A DNA stretch of 11,153 bases from Actinomycetota bacterium (GTDB lineage: Bacteria; Actinomycetota; Acidimicrobiia; Acidimicrobiales; AC-14), in assembly GCA_020200615.1 (NCBI GenBank), contig JAIVIH010000018.1, positions 1 through 11,153 on the forward strand, written 5' to 3'. The notes beneath the pieces are model-generated. The model was given only the letters and a program-made list of their open reading frames with translations, was not told the origin of the DNA and ran no database searches. The translations under genes and the position numbers were made by a program. Shown piece after piece: positions 5,091 through 11,153 of the stretch (position 1 is the first letter of the stretch; each line of letters starts with the position of its first letter).

Positions 5091-6893
5091 ATGGCCGACC
5101 TGAAGACGACGACTCTCCCCCTGCTGCCCCTAGCCACCGGGGTGGTGCTGCCCGGGATGGTGGTGACCATCGCCCTGGAGAGCCCCGAAGCCAGGGCCGC
5201 GGTGGAGGCCTCGGAGGCTTCCGGCGGCCGCCTGGTCATGGTGCCGCGCCTCGACGACCGGTTCGCCCGGGTGGGTGCAGTGGCCAAGATCGAGGACCGC
5301 GGCGACCTCCCCAGCGGCCTTCAGGTCGTGGTCGTGCGGGGCCTGGAGCGCGGTGTCATCGGCGTGGGTGTCCCCGGCCCGGGGTCGGCCACGTGGGTTC
5401 AGGTGGACGCGGTTCCCCCGCCGCCGGCCACCTCCCGAGCGTCCGAACTGGCCCGAGAGTACCGAGCGGTGATCGAGAACATCCTGGACAACCGGGGCGC
5501 CTCGCAGATGGCCGAGCTCTTCCGCGGCATCACCGACCCCGGGGCCATGGCCGACACGGGTGGGTACTCCCCCGATCTGAGCTTCGAGCAGAAGGTCGAG
5601 CTTCTGGAGACGGTCGACGTCGAGGAGCGGCTCGAAAAGGTCCTGGCCTGGGCCAATGAGCTTCTGGCCGACCTCACCCTGAAGGAGCGCATCCGCCAGG
5701 ACGTCACCGAGGGGATGGACAAGACTCAGCGGGAGTTCCTGCTCCGCCAGCAGCTGGCGGCCATCCGGCGCGAGCTGGGGGAGGGGGCGGACGGCGAGGG
5801 GGCGGTCGAGGAGTACCGCCGGAGGTTGGAGGAGTCGGGCGCGCCCGATGACGTGCGAGCGTCGGTCGAGCGCGAGCTGGGCCGGCTGGAGCGGACGAGC
5901 GAGCAGAGCCCGGAGCACGGCTGGATCCGCTCGTGGCTGGACACGGTCCTGGAGATCCCGTGGGGCACCCGGTCGGACGACCGCTTGGACGTCGGTGAGG
6001 CCCGGGAGATCCTGAACGCCGACCACACGGGCCTGGACGACGTGAAGGACCGGATCGTCGAGTACCTGGCCGTGCGCAAGCTGCGGGCCGACCGGGGTCT
6101 CGGGCCGGCCAGCGGCCGGGGCTCGGGAGCGATCGTGGCCCTCGTGGGCCCGCCCGGCGTGGGCAAGACCTCCCTCGGCGAGTCGGTCGCACGGGCCCTG
6201 GGACGGAAGTTCGTTCGTGTCGCCTTGGGCGGCGTGCGGGACGAGGCCGAGATCCGCGGGCACCGGCGCACGTACGTCGGGGCTCAGCCCGGCCGGATCG
6301 TGCGGGCCCTGAGGGAGGCCGGCACCATGAACCCGGTCTTCCTCCTGGACGAGGTCGACAAGCTCGGGAGCGACTGGCGGGGCGACCCGTCGTCCGCCCT
6401 GCTCGAGGTCCTCGACCCGGCTCAGAACCACACGTTCCGGGACCACTACCTGGAGATCGACCTCGACCTGTCCGACGTGCTGTTCGTCGCCACGGCCAAC
6501 GTGGTGGAGACGATCCCCAGCCCCCTGCTGGACCGCATGGAGGTCATTAGCCTGGACGGGTACATCGAGGACGAGAAGGTCGCCATCGCCCGTGACCACC
6601 TGCTCGACCGCCAGCGCGACCGCAACGGGCTCGGGTGCGAGGAGTGCACCGTGACCGACGGCGCCCTTCGCCGACCCGCCTGGCATCGGGCGACCTGGCC
6701 GCGCCGGTCACGGTCGACGCCGAGGATGTCCGCACCTACCTGGGCCGGCCCCGGTTCTTCTTCGAGGCGGCCGAACGGACGTCGGTGCCAGGCGTGGCGA
6801 CCGGCCTGGCCGTCACCGGCGTCGGAGGGGACGTGCTGTTCATCGAGGCGACGGCCCTGCCCTCGTCGGGTGAGGGATCTCGGCTGGTGCTGA
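5091..6893 (+). CDS. lon: Open frame covering the N domain and AAA+ core of broken Lon
   Basis: As sequenced, the first lon frame encodes 600 residues. Residues 1-528 are true Lon, while about 72 residues after the junction ([13 protein letters not shown] onwards) are an out-of-frame reading of the protease domain and are not homologous to anything in Lon. If translated, it would be an ATPase core without the full small domain and without the protease. The TGA at 6891-6893 is fortuitous. Confidence 0.7.
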   Translation: MADLKTTTLPLLPLATGVVLPGMVVTIALESPEARAAVEASEASGGRLVMVPRLDDRFARVGAVAKIEDRGDLPSGLQVVVVRGLERGVIGVGVPGPGSATWVQVDAVPPPPATSRASELAREYRAVIENILDNRGASQMAELFRGITDPGAMADTGGYSPDLSFEQKVELLETVDVEERLEKVLAWANELLADLTLKERIRQDVTEGMDKTQREFLLRQQLAAIRRELGEGADGEGAVEEYRRRLEESGAPDDVRASVERELGRLERTSEQSPEHGWIRSWLDTVLEIPWGTRSDDRLDVGEAREILNADHTGLDDVKDRIVEYLAVRKLRADRGLGPASGRGSGAIVALVGPPGVGKTSLGESVARALGRKFVRVALGGVRDEAEIRGHRRTYVGAQPGRIVRALREAGTMNPVFLLDEVDKLGSDWRGDPSSALLEVLDPAQNHTFRDHYLEIDLDLSDVLFVATANVVETIPSPLLDRMEVISLDGYIEDEKVAIARDHLLDRQRDRNGLGCEECTVTDGALRRPAWHRATWPRRSRSTPRMSAPTWAGPGSSSRRPNGRRCQAWRPAWPSPASEGTCCSSRRRPCPRRVRDLGWC

Positions 6894-7342
6894 CCGGTCA
6901 GCTCGGAGACGTCATGAAGGAGTCGGCGGAGATCGCCCTCTCCTACGTGCGTTCCCACCTGCCGGCTGATGTGGCCGGCTCCCGCTTCCACCTGCACGTC
7001 CCCGCCGGAGCCGTGCCCAAGGACGGGCCTTCGGCCGGCATCACCATGGCCACGGCCCTGGCGAGCCTGCTCTCGGGACGCCCGGTACGGTCGACGGTGG
7101 GCATGACCGGTGAGGTCACCCTCCAGGGCCGCGTCCTGCCCATCGGGGGGGTCAAGCAGAAGGTGCTGGCCGCCCACCGGGCCGGTCTCCGCGAGGTGAT
7201 CCTCCCCGCCCGCAACGGCGCCGACCTCGACGACGTGCCCGAGGCCGTCCGGGAGCAGGTGACATTCCACCTGGTGAGCGAGATGGCCGAGGTGCTCGAC
7301 CTGGCCCTGGAAGCCGAGGGAGCGGCCGCAGCCGCCGCCTAG
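6635..7342 (+). CDS. lon: Open frame covering the protease domain of broken Lon
   Basis: The second frame encodes 235 residues from a possible GTG at 6635, but only about residue 14 onward (TRLASGDL) is Lon; the preceding residues are out-of-frame. It contains [22 protein letters not shown], the [11 protein letters not shown] motif, the catalytic serine (KDGPSAG) and lysine (GGVKQK) 41 codons apart, and the end of the protein. No ribosome binding site suits an independent start, so this is a fragment of the gene and probably not a separate gene. Confidence 0.65.
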   Translation: MRGVHRDRRRPSPTRLASGDLAAPVTVDAEDVRTYLGRPRFFFEAAERTSVPGVATGLAVTGVGGDVLFIEATALPSSGEGSRLVLTGQLGDVMKESAEIALSYVRSHLPADVAGSRFHLHVPAGAVPKDGPSAGITMATALASLLSGRPVRSTVGMTGEVTLQGRVLPIGGVKQKVLAAHRAGLREVILPARNGADLDDVPEAVREQVTFHLVSEMAEVLDLALEAEGAAAAAA

Positions 7343-7356
7343 GGCCCGAGGGGCCC
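7342..7356. terminator. GC-rich hairpin between convergent lon and L,D-transpeptidase genes
   Basis: GGGCCC-GAG-GGGCCC forms a 6-bp stem with a 3-base loop, beginning at the last base of the lon stop codon, inside the 25-bp gap between two convergent genes. The symmetrical stem could serve both directions. There is no T-run on either side, so it would be an atypical terminator. Confidence 0.35.
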
Positions 7357-7367
7357 CGAGCGACAAG

Positions 7368-8284
7368 CTAGAACTGGAGGGCGGCGGCCTGAACCGGGTC
7401 GCCGGGGAGCACGATGCTCTCCCGCGGCCTCGGTTCCCCCGCGGCGACGATCACGACCGGGGTTCCCACCTCGACCTGACTGAACAGCTCGGGTTGTACC
7501 AGACCGGGTTGACGATCTTCTCGACCACCTGCCAGTTCCCGGTGGGGGTCTCGAACCCGGCCTTGCCCGTCGCCACCGGCCACTGCTGCTTGATGGTTCC
7601 GTTCTCGTACAGGTAGAGCTGGTTCTCCCCGGTGCGGATGAGGATGACCTGGCGGAAGGCGTCCTTGCCGATCGCCGCAGGCACGTCCTTGGTGGCCAGG
7701 CGGACGACCTCGTCACCGAGGGTGATCCCGTCCCGCACGGCTTGTCGTGAGAGCTCGACGTCGAGCTCGCGGCCGGGACGGTCGGGAACGACACTGAGCC
7801 AGCCGGAACCGGCCTCCAAGCGGGCGTCCTGGGGCGCAAGCGCGAGTGCGGACGCGGCCTCAGTGATGGCCTCCTCGAGTTGCCCCTCGCGCCACCGGGG
7901 AACGGCCTCGACCACCCGCTCGGGGTGGCTGAAGAGCCTCTTCCACAGTCGCGTGGGCAGGCTGCCGTCGGCCTGGCCGAGGGCTCGCCGGACCGCACCC
8001 CGCACGTCCACCTGCAAGCCCAGGTCCCAGGCTGTGGTCGACACCTCGAACTCGCCCGCCTTGAGCTGAACGGGGCGGCGTAGGGGTGTCTCCAGGCGAT
8101 CCTTCAGGAGCTGGATGGCATCGTCAGCCTCCAGGCCGCCCACGGGCACGCCCTGGATCAGGGTGTCGGGAAGCAGGCGACCGGAGGCGTTCCGGTCATA
8201 AATGGTGGCCCAGACGGCGCCCGCGCCCGCGAGGAGCAGGAACACGGTGACCCCGGCGATGGTGATGATCCAGCGACGGCTCAC
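7368..8284 (-). pseudogene. L,D-transpeptidase (YkuD) broken by deletion of its active site and a frameshift
   Basis: Intact relatives form 3-3 cross-links in peptidoglycan outside the membrane, using a cysteine in S-H-G-C-x-R. The GTG at 8284-8282 is preferred because GGAGG (8298-8294) lies 9 bases upstream. Residues 7-27 form a membrane anchor. Residues 35-200 are a PG_binding_4/VanW-like region (PDTLIQGVPVGGL, VSTTAWDLGLQVD, GWLSVVPDRPGRELD). The YkuD domain begins at 211 (RQVILIRTGENQLYLYENG, ATGKAGFETPTGNW, KIVNPVWYNPS). After NPS the frame changes and only the final strand and tail remain (ELFSQVEVGTPVVIVAAGEP to AALQF). The part normally carrying the NPLG loop, the IHGT histidine and the SHGC cysteine, about 50 residues, is absent. 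The 917-base span leaves a 3n+1 base loss. The gene lies 54 bp downstream of murJ on the same strand, probably one envelope operon. Confidence 0.87.
7451..8284 (-). CDS. Open frame of the broken L,D-transpeptidase, without catalytic residues
   Basis: As sequenced, this frame encodes 277 residues: the membrane anchor, the PG-binding region and the first half of YkuD up to NPS (residue 266), then 11 out-of-frame residues (CSVRSRWEPRS) before a stop. A GTG at 8317 would add 11 residues but has no ribosome binding site. The product would be a membrane-anchored wall-binding protein with no transpeptidase active site. Confidence 0.65.
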   Translation of the reverse strand: MSRRWIITIAGVTVFLLLAGAGAVWATIYDRNASGRLLPDTLIQGVPVGGLEADDAIQLLKDRLETPLRRPVQLKAGEFEVSTTAWDLGLQVDVRGAVRRALGQADGSLPTRLWKRLFSHPERVVEAVPRWREGQLEEAITEAASALALAPQDARLEAGSGWLSVVPDRPGRELDVELSRQAVRDGITLGDEVVRLATKDVPAAIGKDAFRQVILIRTGENQLYLYENGTIKQQWPVATGKAGFETPTGNWQVVEKIVNPVWYNPSCSVRSRWEPRS

Positions 8285-8338
8285 GTCGTCCATCCTCCGT
8301 TGGGGCCCGCCGGCCACACCCCGACCACGGGATCGAGG

Positions 8339-10012
8339 CTAGTCGGGGGCTGCCGCCCCTGTGTCGCGCTTCCTCCGAGTGAGCAGCCGGGTGACGAGGG
8401 CGAGGTCCTCAACGCCGATCGCTCGGGCGGCGGCGAGGAAGGTGAGCAGGCCGACCGCTCCTCCGAGCACGAGCTGGATGAGAGATCGCGTGGTTCCCGG
8501 GCCGACGGCCGAGGCCACGGTCCAGACGACCGCGGCCATGGCCAGGGCCGACACCACGGCTGCACCCGTGATCTTGACCATCTCCCGCAACGTATGGCGG
8601 ATCTCGAGGCCGCCGATCCGCCGAGCGAGCAGTACTCCGGCGAGGGCGGCGGCGATGGCGTAGCAAAGGGTGTGGGCTACGCCCAGGCCCCGCACGTCGA
8701 AGGCGGGGAACAGGGCAAAGGAGAACACCAGGTAGGCGACGTTTCCGGCGATGTTGATGAGCATGGGCGTCTTGGTGTCCTGGCGGGCGTAGAACGCCCG
8801 CAGCAACAAGAGGAAGGCTGAGAACGGGAGCAGGCCGATGGCCAGCATGTCGAGGGTCGAGGCCACCAGGTGGCTGCTCTCGGCCTCCATCACCCCGTGT
8901 TCCAGCAGGGTCCGGATGAGGGGTCGCGAGAGCACGAGGTAGACGGCCGTGGCCGGGATCATGAGCAACGCCATGGCCCTCAGGCCGCCCGCGGTGCGAG
9001 CCCGGAAGCCGGCGACGTCCCCGTCGACGTACTGCGCCGAAAGGGTGGGAACCATGGCCGTCATGATCGATACCGTGGCGATCCCGTACGGCAACTGGAA
9101 GAAGGCGAAGGCCATGAAGTAGGCCGTCGGGCCGCCCTGGACCCCGTTGGCCAGCACCAGGGCCACCGCCAGCCCGATCTGGTTGGTGATCACGTAGCCG
9201 AACGTCCCCGTCGACAGACGGGCCAGCTTCCGCACCGCCGGATGCCGGAACTGGAACGTCGGCCGGAGCTTTCCCGGGAGACGGCGTAGGGAGGGCCAGT
9301 GGGCGAGGGCCATGGCCGCCACTCCGGCCGTCGTCCCAACTCCGAGCATGAGCTTCTGGGCCAGGCTGCCGGAAACGCCGGGGACGGTCGGGGTGCCGTG
9401 GACCAGGGCGGCGAAGGCCAGAAACGCCCCGATGACCACGAGGTTGTTGAGGATGGGGGCGAACATGGGGACCCCGAACCGGTCGTGAGCGTTGAGGAGG
9501 CCGGCGGCCACGGCCGCGAACCCGTAGAGCACGATCTGCGGGGCGAACACGCGGAGGAAGAAGGTGGCCAGCTCCTGCTGCTGAGCGGCCTGGGCGCCCG
9601 ACAGCCGGAGGGTGAACAGCCGGATCACGACGGGGGCGGCGACCACAGCCAGGAGCGTGATGGCCACCAGGACGGTCATCGCCGTCGTGACCACGCTGGA
9701 CACGGCTTCCCACGCCTCGTCCTTGGGCCGGGTTCTCAGCTCCTCGACGATCACGGGGATGAAGATCGAGGTCAGCACGCCGCCCAGAACCAGCTCGTAG
9801 ATGACGTTGGGCATCGTGTTGGCGATGTTGTAGGTGTCGGCCAAGCGGGACTCGGTGACCCCGACGGCATAGGCGGCGGCCACGAGCCGGCCCAGGCCCG
9901 TCACTCGGGAAAGGGTGGTCCCCGCGGCCATGACCACGGCCGAGCGCCCGAGGCTTGGCCCACCGGCCGGGGGCGGGGCGGGGGGCCCCTTAGGCGGCCC
10001 GTCGGCGGTCAT
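8339..10012 (-). CDS. murJ: Lipid II flippase MurJ (MviN family)
   Basis: This is 557 residues from ATG 10012-10010, with about 14 membrane spans, the usual number for MurJ in the MOP exporter superfamily. MurJ moves lipid II across the cytoplasmic membrane so that its disaccharide-pentapeptide can be built into the wall. Family marks include SRVTGLGRLVAAAYAVG (35-51), the ADTYNIANTMPN segment (58-69), ELVLGGVLTSIFIPV (73-87), VFAPQIVLYGFAAVAAGLLNAHDRFG with APILNNLVVI, YFMAFAFFQLPYGI and LRAFYARQDTKTPM. The first 22 residues are a cytoplasmic proline-rich lead. No pseudokinase or sugar-binding extension like that of mycobacterial MviN is present. The frame is intact throughout, unlike the gene after it. 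It lies 54 bp upstream of the L,D-transpeptidase start and diverges from the ATP-binding protein gene. Confidence 0.95.
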   Translation of the reverse strand: MTADGPPKGPPAPPPAGGPSLGRSAVVMAAGTTLSRVTGLGRLVAAAYAVGVTESRLADTYNIANTMPNVIYELVLGGVLTSIFIPVIVEELRTRPKDEAWEAVSSVVTTAMTVLVAITLLAVVAAPVVIRLFTLRLSGAQAAQQQELATFFLRVFAPQIVLYGFAAVAAGLLNAHDRFGVPMFAPILNNLVVIGAFLAFAALVHGTPTVPGVSGSLAQKLMLGVGTTAGVAAMALAHWPSLRRLPGKLRPTFQFRHPAVRKLARLSTGTFGYVITNQIGLAVALVLANGVQGGPTAYFMAFAFFQLPYGIATVSIMTAMVPTLSAQYVDGDVAGFRARTAGGLRAMALLMIPATAVYLVLSRPLIRTLLEHGVMEAESSHLVASTLDMLAIGLLPFSAFLLLLRAFYARQDTKTPMLINIAGNVAYLVFSFALFPAFDVRGLGVAHTLCYAIAAALAGVLLARRIGGLEIRHTLREMVKITGAAVVSALAMAAVVWTVASAVGPGTTRSLIQLVLGGAVGLLTFLAAARAIGVEDLALVTRLLTRRKRDTGAAAPD

Positions 10013-10172
10013 CTCGCCGGACAGTACCGGGCGAGCGGTCCGTTACCTCCGAACCGATTGACGAGACCGAAGGCGGGGTATGGCCATCATGTCTTTGGAA
10101 TCGACCGACCCATGGGTGCGATGGATGCCAATATTCGACGCCAGCGAGAGCGTGGGGAAGGGTCGCCCTGAG
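10013..10172. promoter_or_regulatory. Divergent intergenic region between murJ and the RsbW-like gene
   Basis: These 160 bp hold the promoters of two divergent genes. For the plus strand, TTGACG (10058-10063) and TATGGC (10079-10084) are a possible pair, but the 15-bp spacing is short. For murJ, TACTGT on the minus strand lies just upstream of the start, with no good -35 box; it would give an almost leaderless message. The stretch 10080-10172 is open in the plus frame but has an A/T-rich, non-gene-like codon pattern, so I treat it as leader. Confidence 0.35.
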
Positions 10173-10643
10173 ATGCAGATCTCCCTGTCACTCATGCTGC
10201 CGCGTGACGAGCAGACGATCCCGGTCACCCGCCACATCGTGTCCCACGCCCTCGACGAGGTCGGCGCCCTCGACGAGTGCAAGGAGGACATCGCCGTAGC
10301 CCAGACCGAGGCCTGTACCAACGTCGTCAAACACTCCGGACCGGGTGACGAGTATGAGGTCCGGGTCGACATCGACCGGGAGAAGTGCGTCATCCGGGTC
10401 ATCGACACCGGCCGAGGCTTCGACTGGCAGTCTCTCTTTCACGACGGCGACACCGACACGTCCGCCGAGCGCGGCCGAGGGATCCAACTCATGCGGGCTT
10501 TGGTGGACGAGGTGCGGTTCCTGTCCAAGCCCGAGACGGGCACGATCGTCCACCTGGAGAAAGCCCTGTCCTTCAGCGCCGACTCGGTGGTGCACCGGCT
10601 GGCTGGAGCGCCGGCCGGGCCGCGAGCCAGTCCCGACGGCTGA
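10173..10643 (+). CDS. RsbW/SpoIIAB-like ATP-binding protein (probable anti-sigma factor kinase)
   Basis: This is 156 residues from ATG 10173-10175. The GHKL ATPase (HATPase_c_2) fold is clear: N-box TEACTNVVKHS (E46, N50), G1 box DTGRGFD (D78, G80, G82), G2 box ERGRGIQLMRALVDEV (G101, G103) and the closing TGTIVHLEK threonine region. Proteins of this group bind a sigma factor and phosphorylate an anti-anti-sigma partner, controlling stress responses. Length fits the family, and there is no membrane span or attached phosphatase domain. Longer versions starting at 10080 or 10089 are possible, but the added residues use rare codons (CCA, ATA, TTG, CGA) and have no family resemblance. Neither a STAS-domain partner nor a sigma factor gene is in this window, so its target cannot be read from context. 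It diverges from murJ and is followed after 99 bp by a PadR gene with its own promoter. Confidence 0.88.
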   Translation: MQISLSLMLPRDEQTIPVTRHIVSHALDEVGALDECKEDIAVAQTEACTNVVKHSGPGDEYEVRVDIDREKCVIRVIDTGRGFDWQSLFHDGDTDTSAERGRGIQLMRALVDEVRFLSKPETGTIVHLEKALSFSADSVVHRLAGAPAGPRASPDG

Positions 10644-10648
10644 CGAAG

Positions 10649-10665
10649 GAAGGAAGCTCGCCTTC
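10649..10665 (+). terminator. Weak hairpin after the RsbW-like gene
   Basis: GAAGG and CCTTC form a 5-bp stem around a 7-base loop, starting 6 bp after the stop codon. Only scattered T residues follow. It is a possible weak terminator and nothing stronger is seen before the PadR promoter. Confidence 0.25.
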
Positions 10666-10689
10666 TGCTAATCGTCAGGTTACTGTAGG

Positions 10690-10707
10690 CCCAGCGCATA
10701 TACTGGG
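10690..10707 (+). promoter_or_regulatory. PadR gene promoter -10 box inside a candidate PadR operator
   Basis: TATACT at 10699-10704 is a near-consensus -10 box; the -35 region (around 10676-10685, CAGGTTACTG) is poor. The box lies inside an inverted repeat CCCAG-N8-CTGGG (10690-10694 and 10703-10707). PadR-family dimers commonly bind two short inverted half-sites separated by 8 bases, so autorepression is a reasonable inference. The start of transcription would be near 10711, giving a leader of about 32 bases. Confidence 0.5.
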
Positions 10708-10742
10708 GCGCCCGGAACCCGACAAAACGGAGCGCGAGCACG

Positions 10743-11153
10743 ATGGGACACGACTCACACGACAGACTTGTCCAGCGACGATCCCTCCTTCCGTCCTACC
10801 TGCTGCTCCTCTTGGCCGAGGAGCCAAGCCATGGGTACGAACTGGCCATCCGCCTGAGGGAATCGGGATTCGAGCTCCCCGGGCCGGGGCCGGTCTACCG
10901 GGAGTTGCGCTCTCTCGAGACGGCCGGCTTGCTGCGATCGGTCTGGTCGCTGCCCAGCTCAGGTCCGATACCACGGGTCTACCAACTGACGGCCGCCGGC
11001 CGCCGAGCGCTGGACCGGGCTGCGGCTGACCTCGTCGACATGGAGAGCCTCATCCACGACTTCCACGACCGCCACGCCACCCTCGCGGGTCCACCCCGAA
11101 GACGCCGGCGCCGAGCTGCGGACGTCACGTCAGGGGCGATCGCCGCAGGTATG
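10743..11153 (+). CDS. PadR-family transcriptional regulator (3' end outside window)
   Basis: ATG 10743 opens a frame that continues to the last base, giving 137 visible residues. The winged helix covers about 12-90: LLPSYLLLLLAEEPSHGYEL, then AIRLRESGFELPGPGPVYRELRSLETAGLLRSVW and SGPIPRVYQLTAAGRRAL. The S-H-G-Y-E-L helix, the P-x-x-Y-R-x-L-R-x-L-E recognition helix and the Y-x-L-T-x-x-G-R-x-A-L wing are classic PadR features. The GP-x-x-R-V-Y wing resembles the PadR subgroup annotated as poly-beta-hydroxybutyrate-responsive repressors, but this similarity is from memory and does not prove a ligand. A second helical part (DLVDMESLIHDFHDRHA) should form the dimer interface. The later part is a basic run of arginines (PPRRRRRR) and looks disordered. 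A modest GGAG lies about 13 bases upstream of the ATG. The regulated genes are probably to the right of the window. Confidence 0.87.
   Translation, partial: MGHDSHDRLVQRRSLLPSYLLLLLAEEPSHGYELAIRLRESGFELPGPGPVYRELRSLETAGLLRSVWSLPSSGPIPRVYQLTAAGRRALDRAAADLVDMESLIHDFHDRHATLAGPPRRRRRRAADVTSGAIAAGM

Larger units (their letters stand above)
5091..7342 (+). pseudogene. lon: ATP-dependent protease Lon, broken by an internal deletion and frameshift
   Basis: Lon is a cytoplasmic AAA+ serine protease that unfolds and degrades damaged and short-lived regulatory proteins. ATG 5091 has an excellent Shine-Dalgarno. The first frame gives the N domain ([20 protein letters not shown], 1-200), the coiled segment (200-300), Walker [10 protein letters not shown] (353-361), Walker [10 protein letters not shown] (416-424), sensor 1 N470 and the arginine finger R482. 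Homology stops at about residue 528 (VTDGALRR). It resumes in another frame at [12 protein letters not shown], followed by [15 protein letters not shown] and the protease domain, with catalytic Ser in KDGPSAG (codon 7031-7033) and Lys in GGVKQK (codon 7154-7156). About 26 residues normally lie between, the DYTREAGVR...LERELG part of the small AAA+ subdomain with its sensor 2 arginine; they are absent. The total length of 2252 bases is not a multiple of three, so roughly 79 bases (3n+1) are missing near 6665-6682. Everything else looks intact, so either recent decay or an assembly error is possible. Confidence 0.9.

Noticed and set aside
5130..6686. A 518-residue open frame antisense to lon
   Set aside because: It is the mirror of lon in high-G+C DNA. 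The product is low-complexity and rich in H, G, R, P and V, has no domain, and the opposite strand encodes unmistakable Lon.
6635..6690. Programmed ribosomal frameshift in lon
   Set aside because: No slippery heptamer or downstream stem is evident, and about 26 conserved residues are missing from both frames; frameshifting alone cannot supply them.
8409..9713. A 434-residue frame overlapping murJ on the same strand
   Set aside because: It is an out-of-frame reading of murJ, rich in R, G, P and H with no membrane pattern; the murJ frame is clearly real.
9299..10171. A 290-residue plus-strand frame antisense to the murJ 5' half
   Set aside because: It is a shadow frame of extreme Gly/His/Glu/Asp composition with no recognisable domain.
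10080..10172. Longer start for the RsbW-like protein
   Set aside because: The 31 extra residues have codon use unlike the gene, no family similarity, and overlap the probable promoter.

Overview
The window reads as one contiguous piece of a high-G+C chromosome. Codons strongly prefer G or C in third position, GTG and TTG starts are used, and leaderless promoters are likely. MurJ, Lon, the RsbW-like kinase and the PadR/MerR regulators all resemble their actinobacterial counterparts. An uncultured actinomycete of the Acidimicrobiia type is my best guess, but this is inference from protein style and not a database result. There are no tRNAs, rRNAs, CRISPR arrays, insertion sequences or integrases, and no gene-free stretch over 300 bp.

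Left part (1-3667, all minus strand): a divergent promoter near 3690 drives a MerR-family regulator whose stop is one base from the start of a 615-residue polytopic membrane protein of unknown function. That protein carries two copies of an Asp/His motif with identical spacing and a periplasm-type beta domain. Downstream lies a secreted M23 endopeptidase with C-terminal RTX-type calcium-binding repeats, cut by the window edge. It has its own good promoter and a perfect 24-bp palindrome over the predicted transcription start.

Middle (3779-5073): on the plus strand, a hemolysin III/PAQR-like membrane protein starts with TTG and is followed by a small helical protein of unknown function. A small SH3-like protein lies convergently on the minus strand.

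Centre (5091-8284): lon (plus) and an L,D-transpeptidase gene (minus) converge. Both are broken as given. Lon loses about 26 residues of the AAA+ small domain and changes frame near 6675. The L,D-transpeptidase loses about 50 residues, including the whole catalytic His/Cys segment, and changes frame near 7488. The two defects are about 0.8 kb apart and may be real decay or assembly errors.

Right part (8339-11153): murJ (lipid II flippase, minus) lies upstream of the L,D-transpeptidase and probably shares its transcript. Divergent from it are an RsbW/SpoIIAB-like ATP-binding protein (plus) and a PadR-family regulator (plus, cut by the window end) with a candidate self-operator over its -10 box.

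Cell-envelope work recurs through the window: lipid II export (MurJ), cross-linking (L,D-transpeptidase), wall cleavage (M23-RTX) and two uncharacterised membrane proteins beside a MerR regulator. The least explained element is the MerR plus duplicated-motif membrane protein pair.
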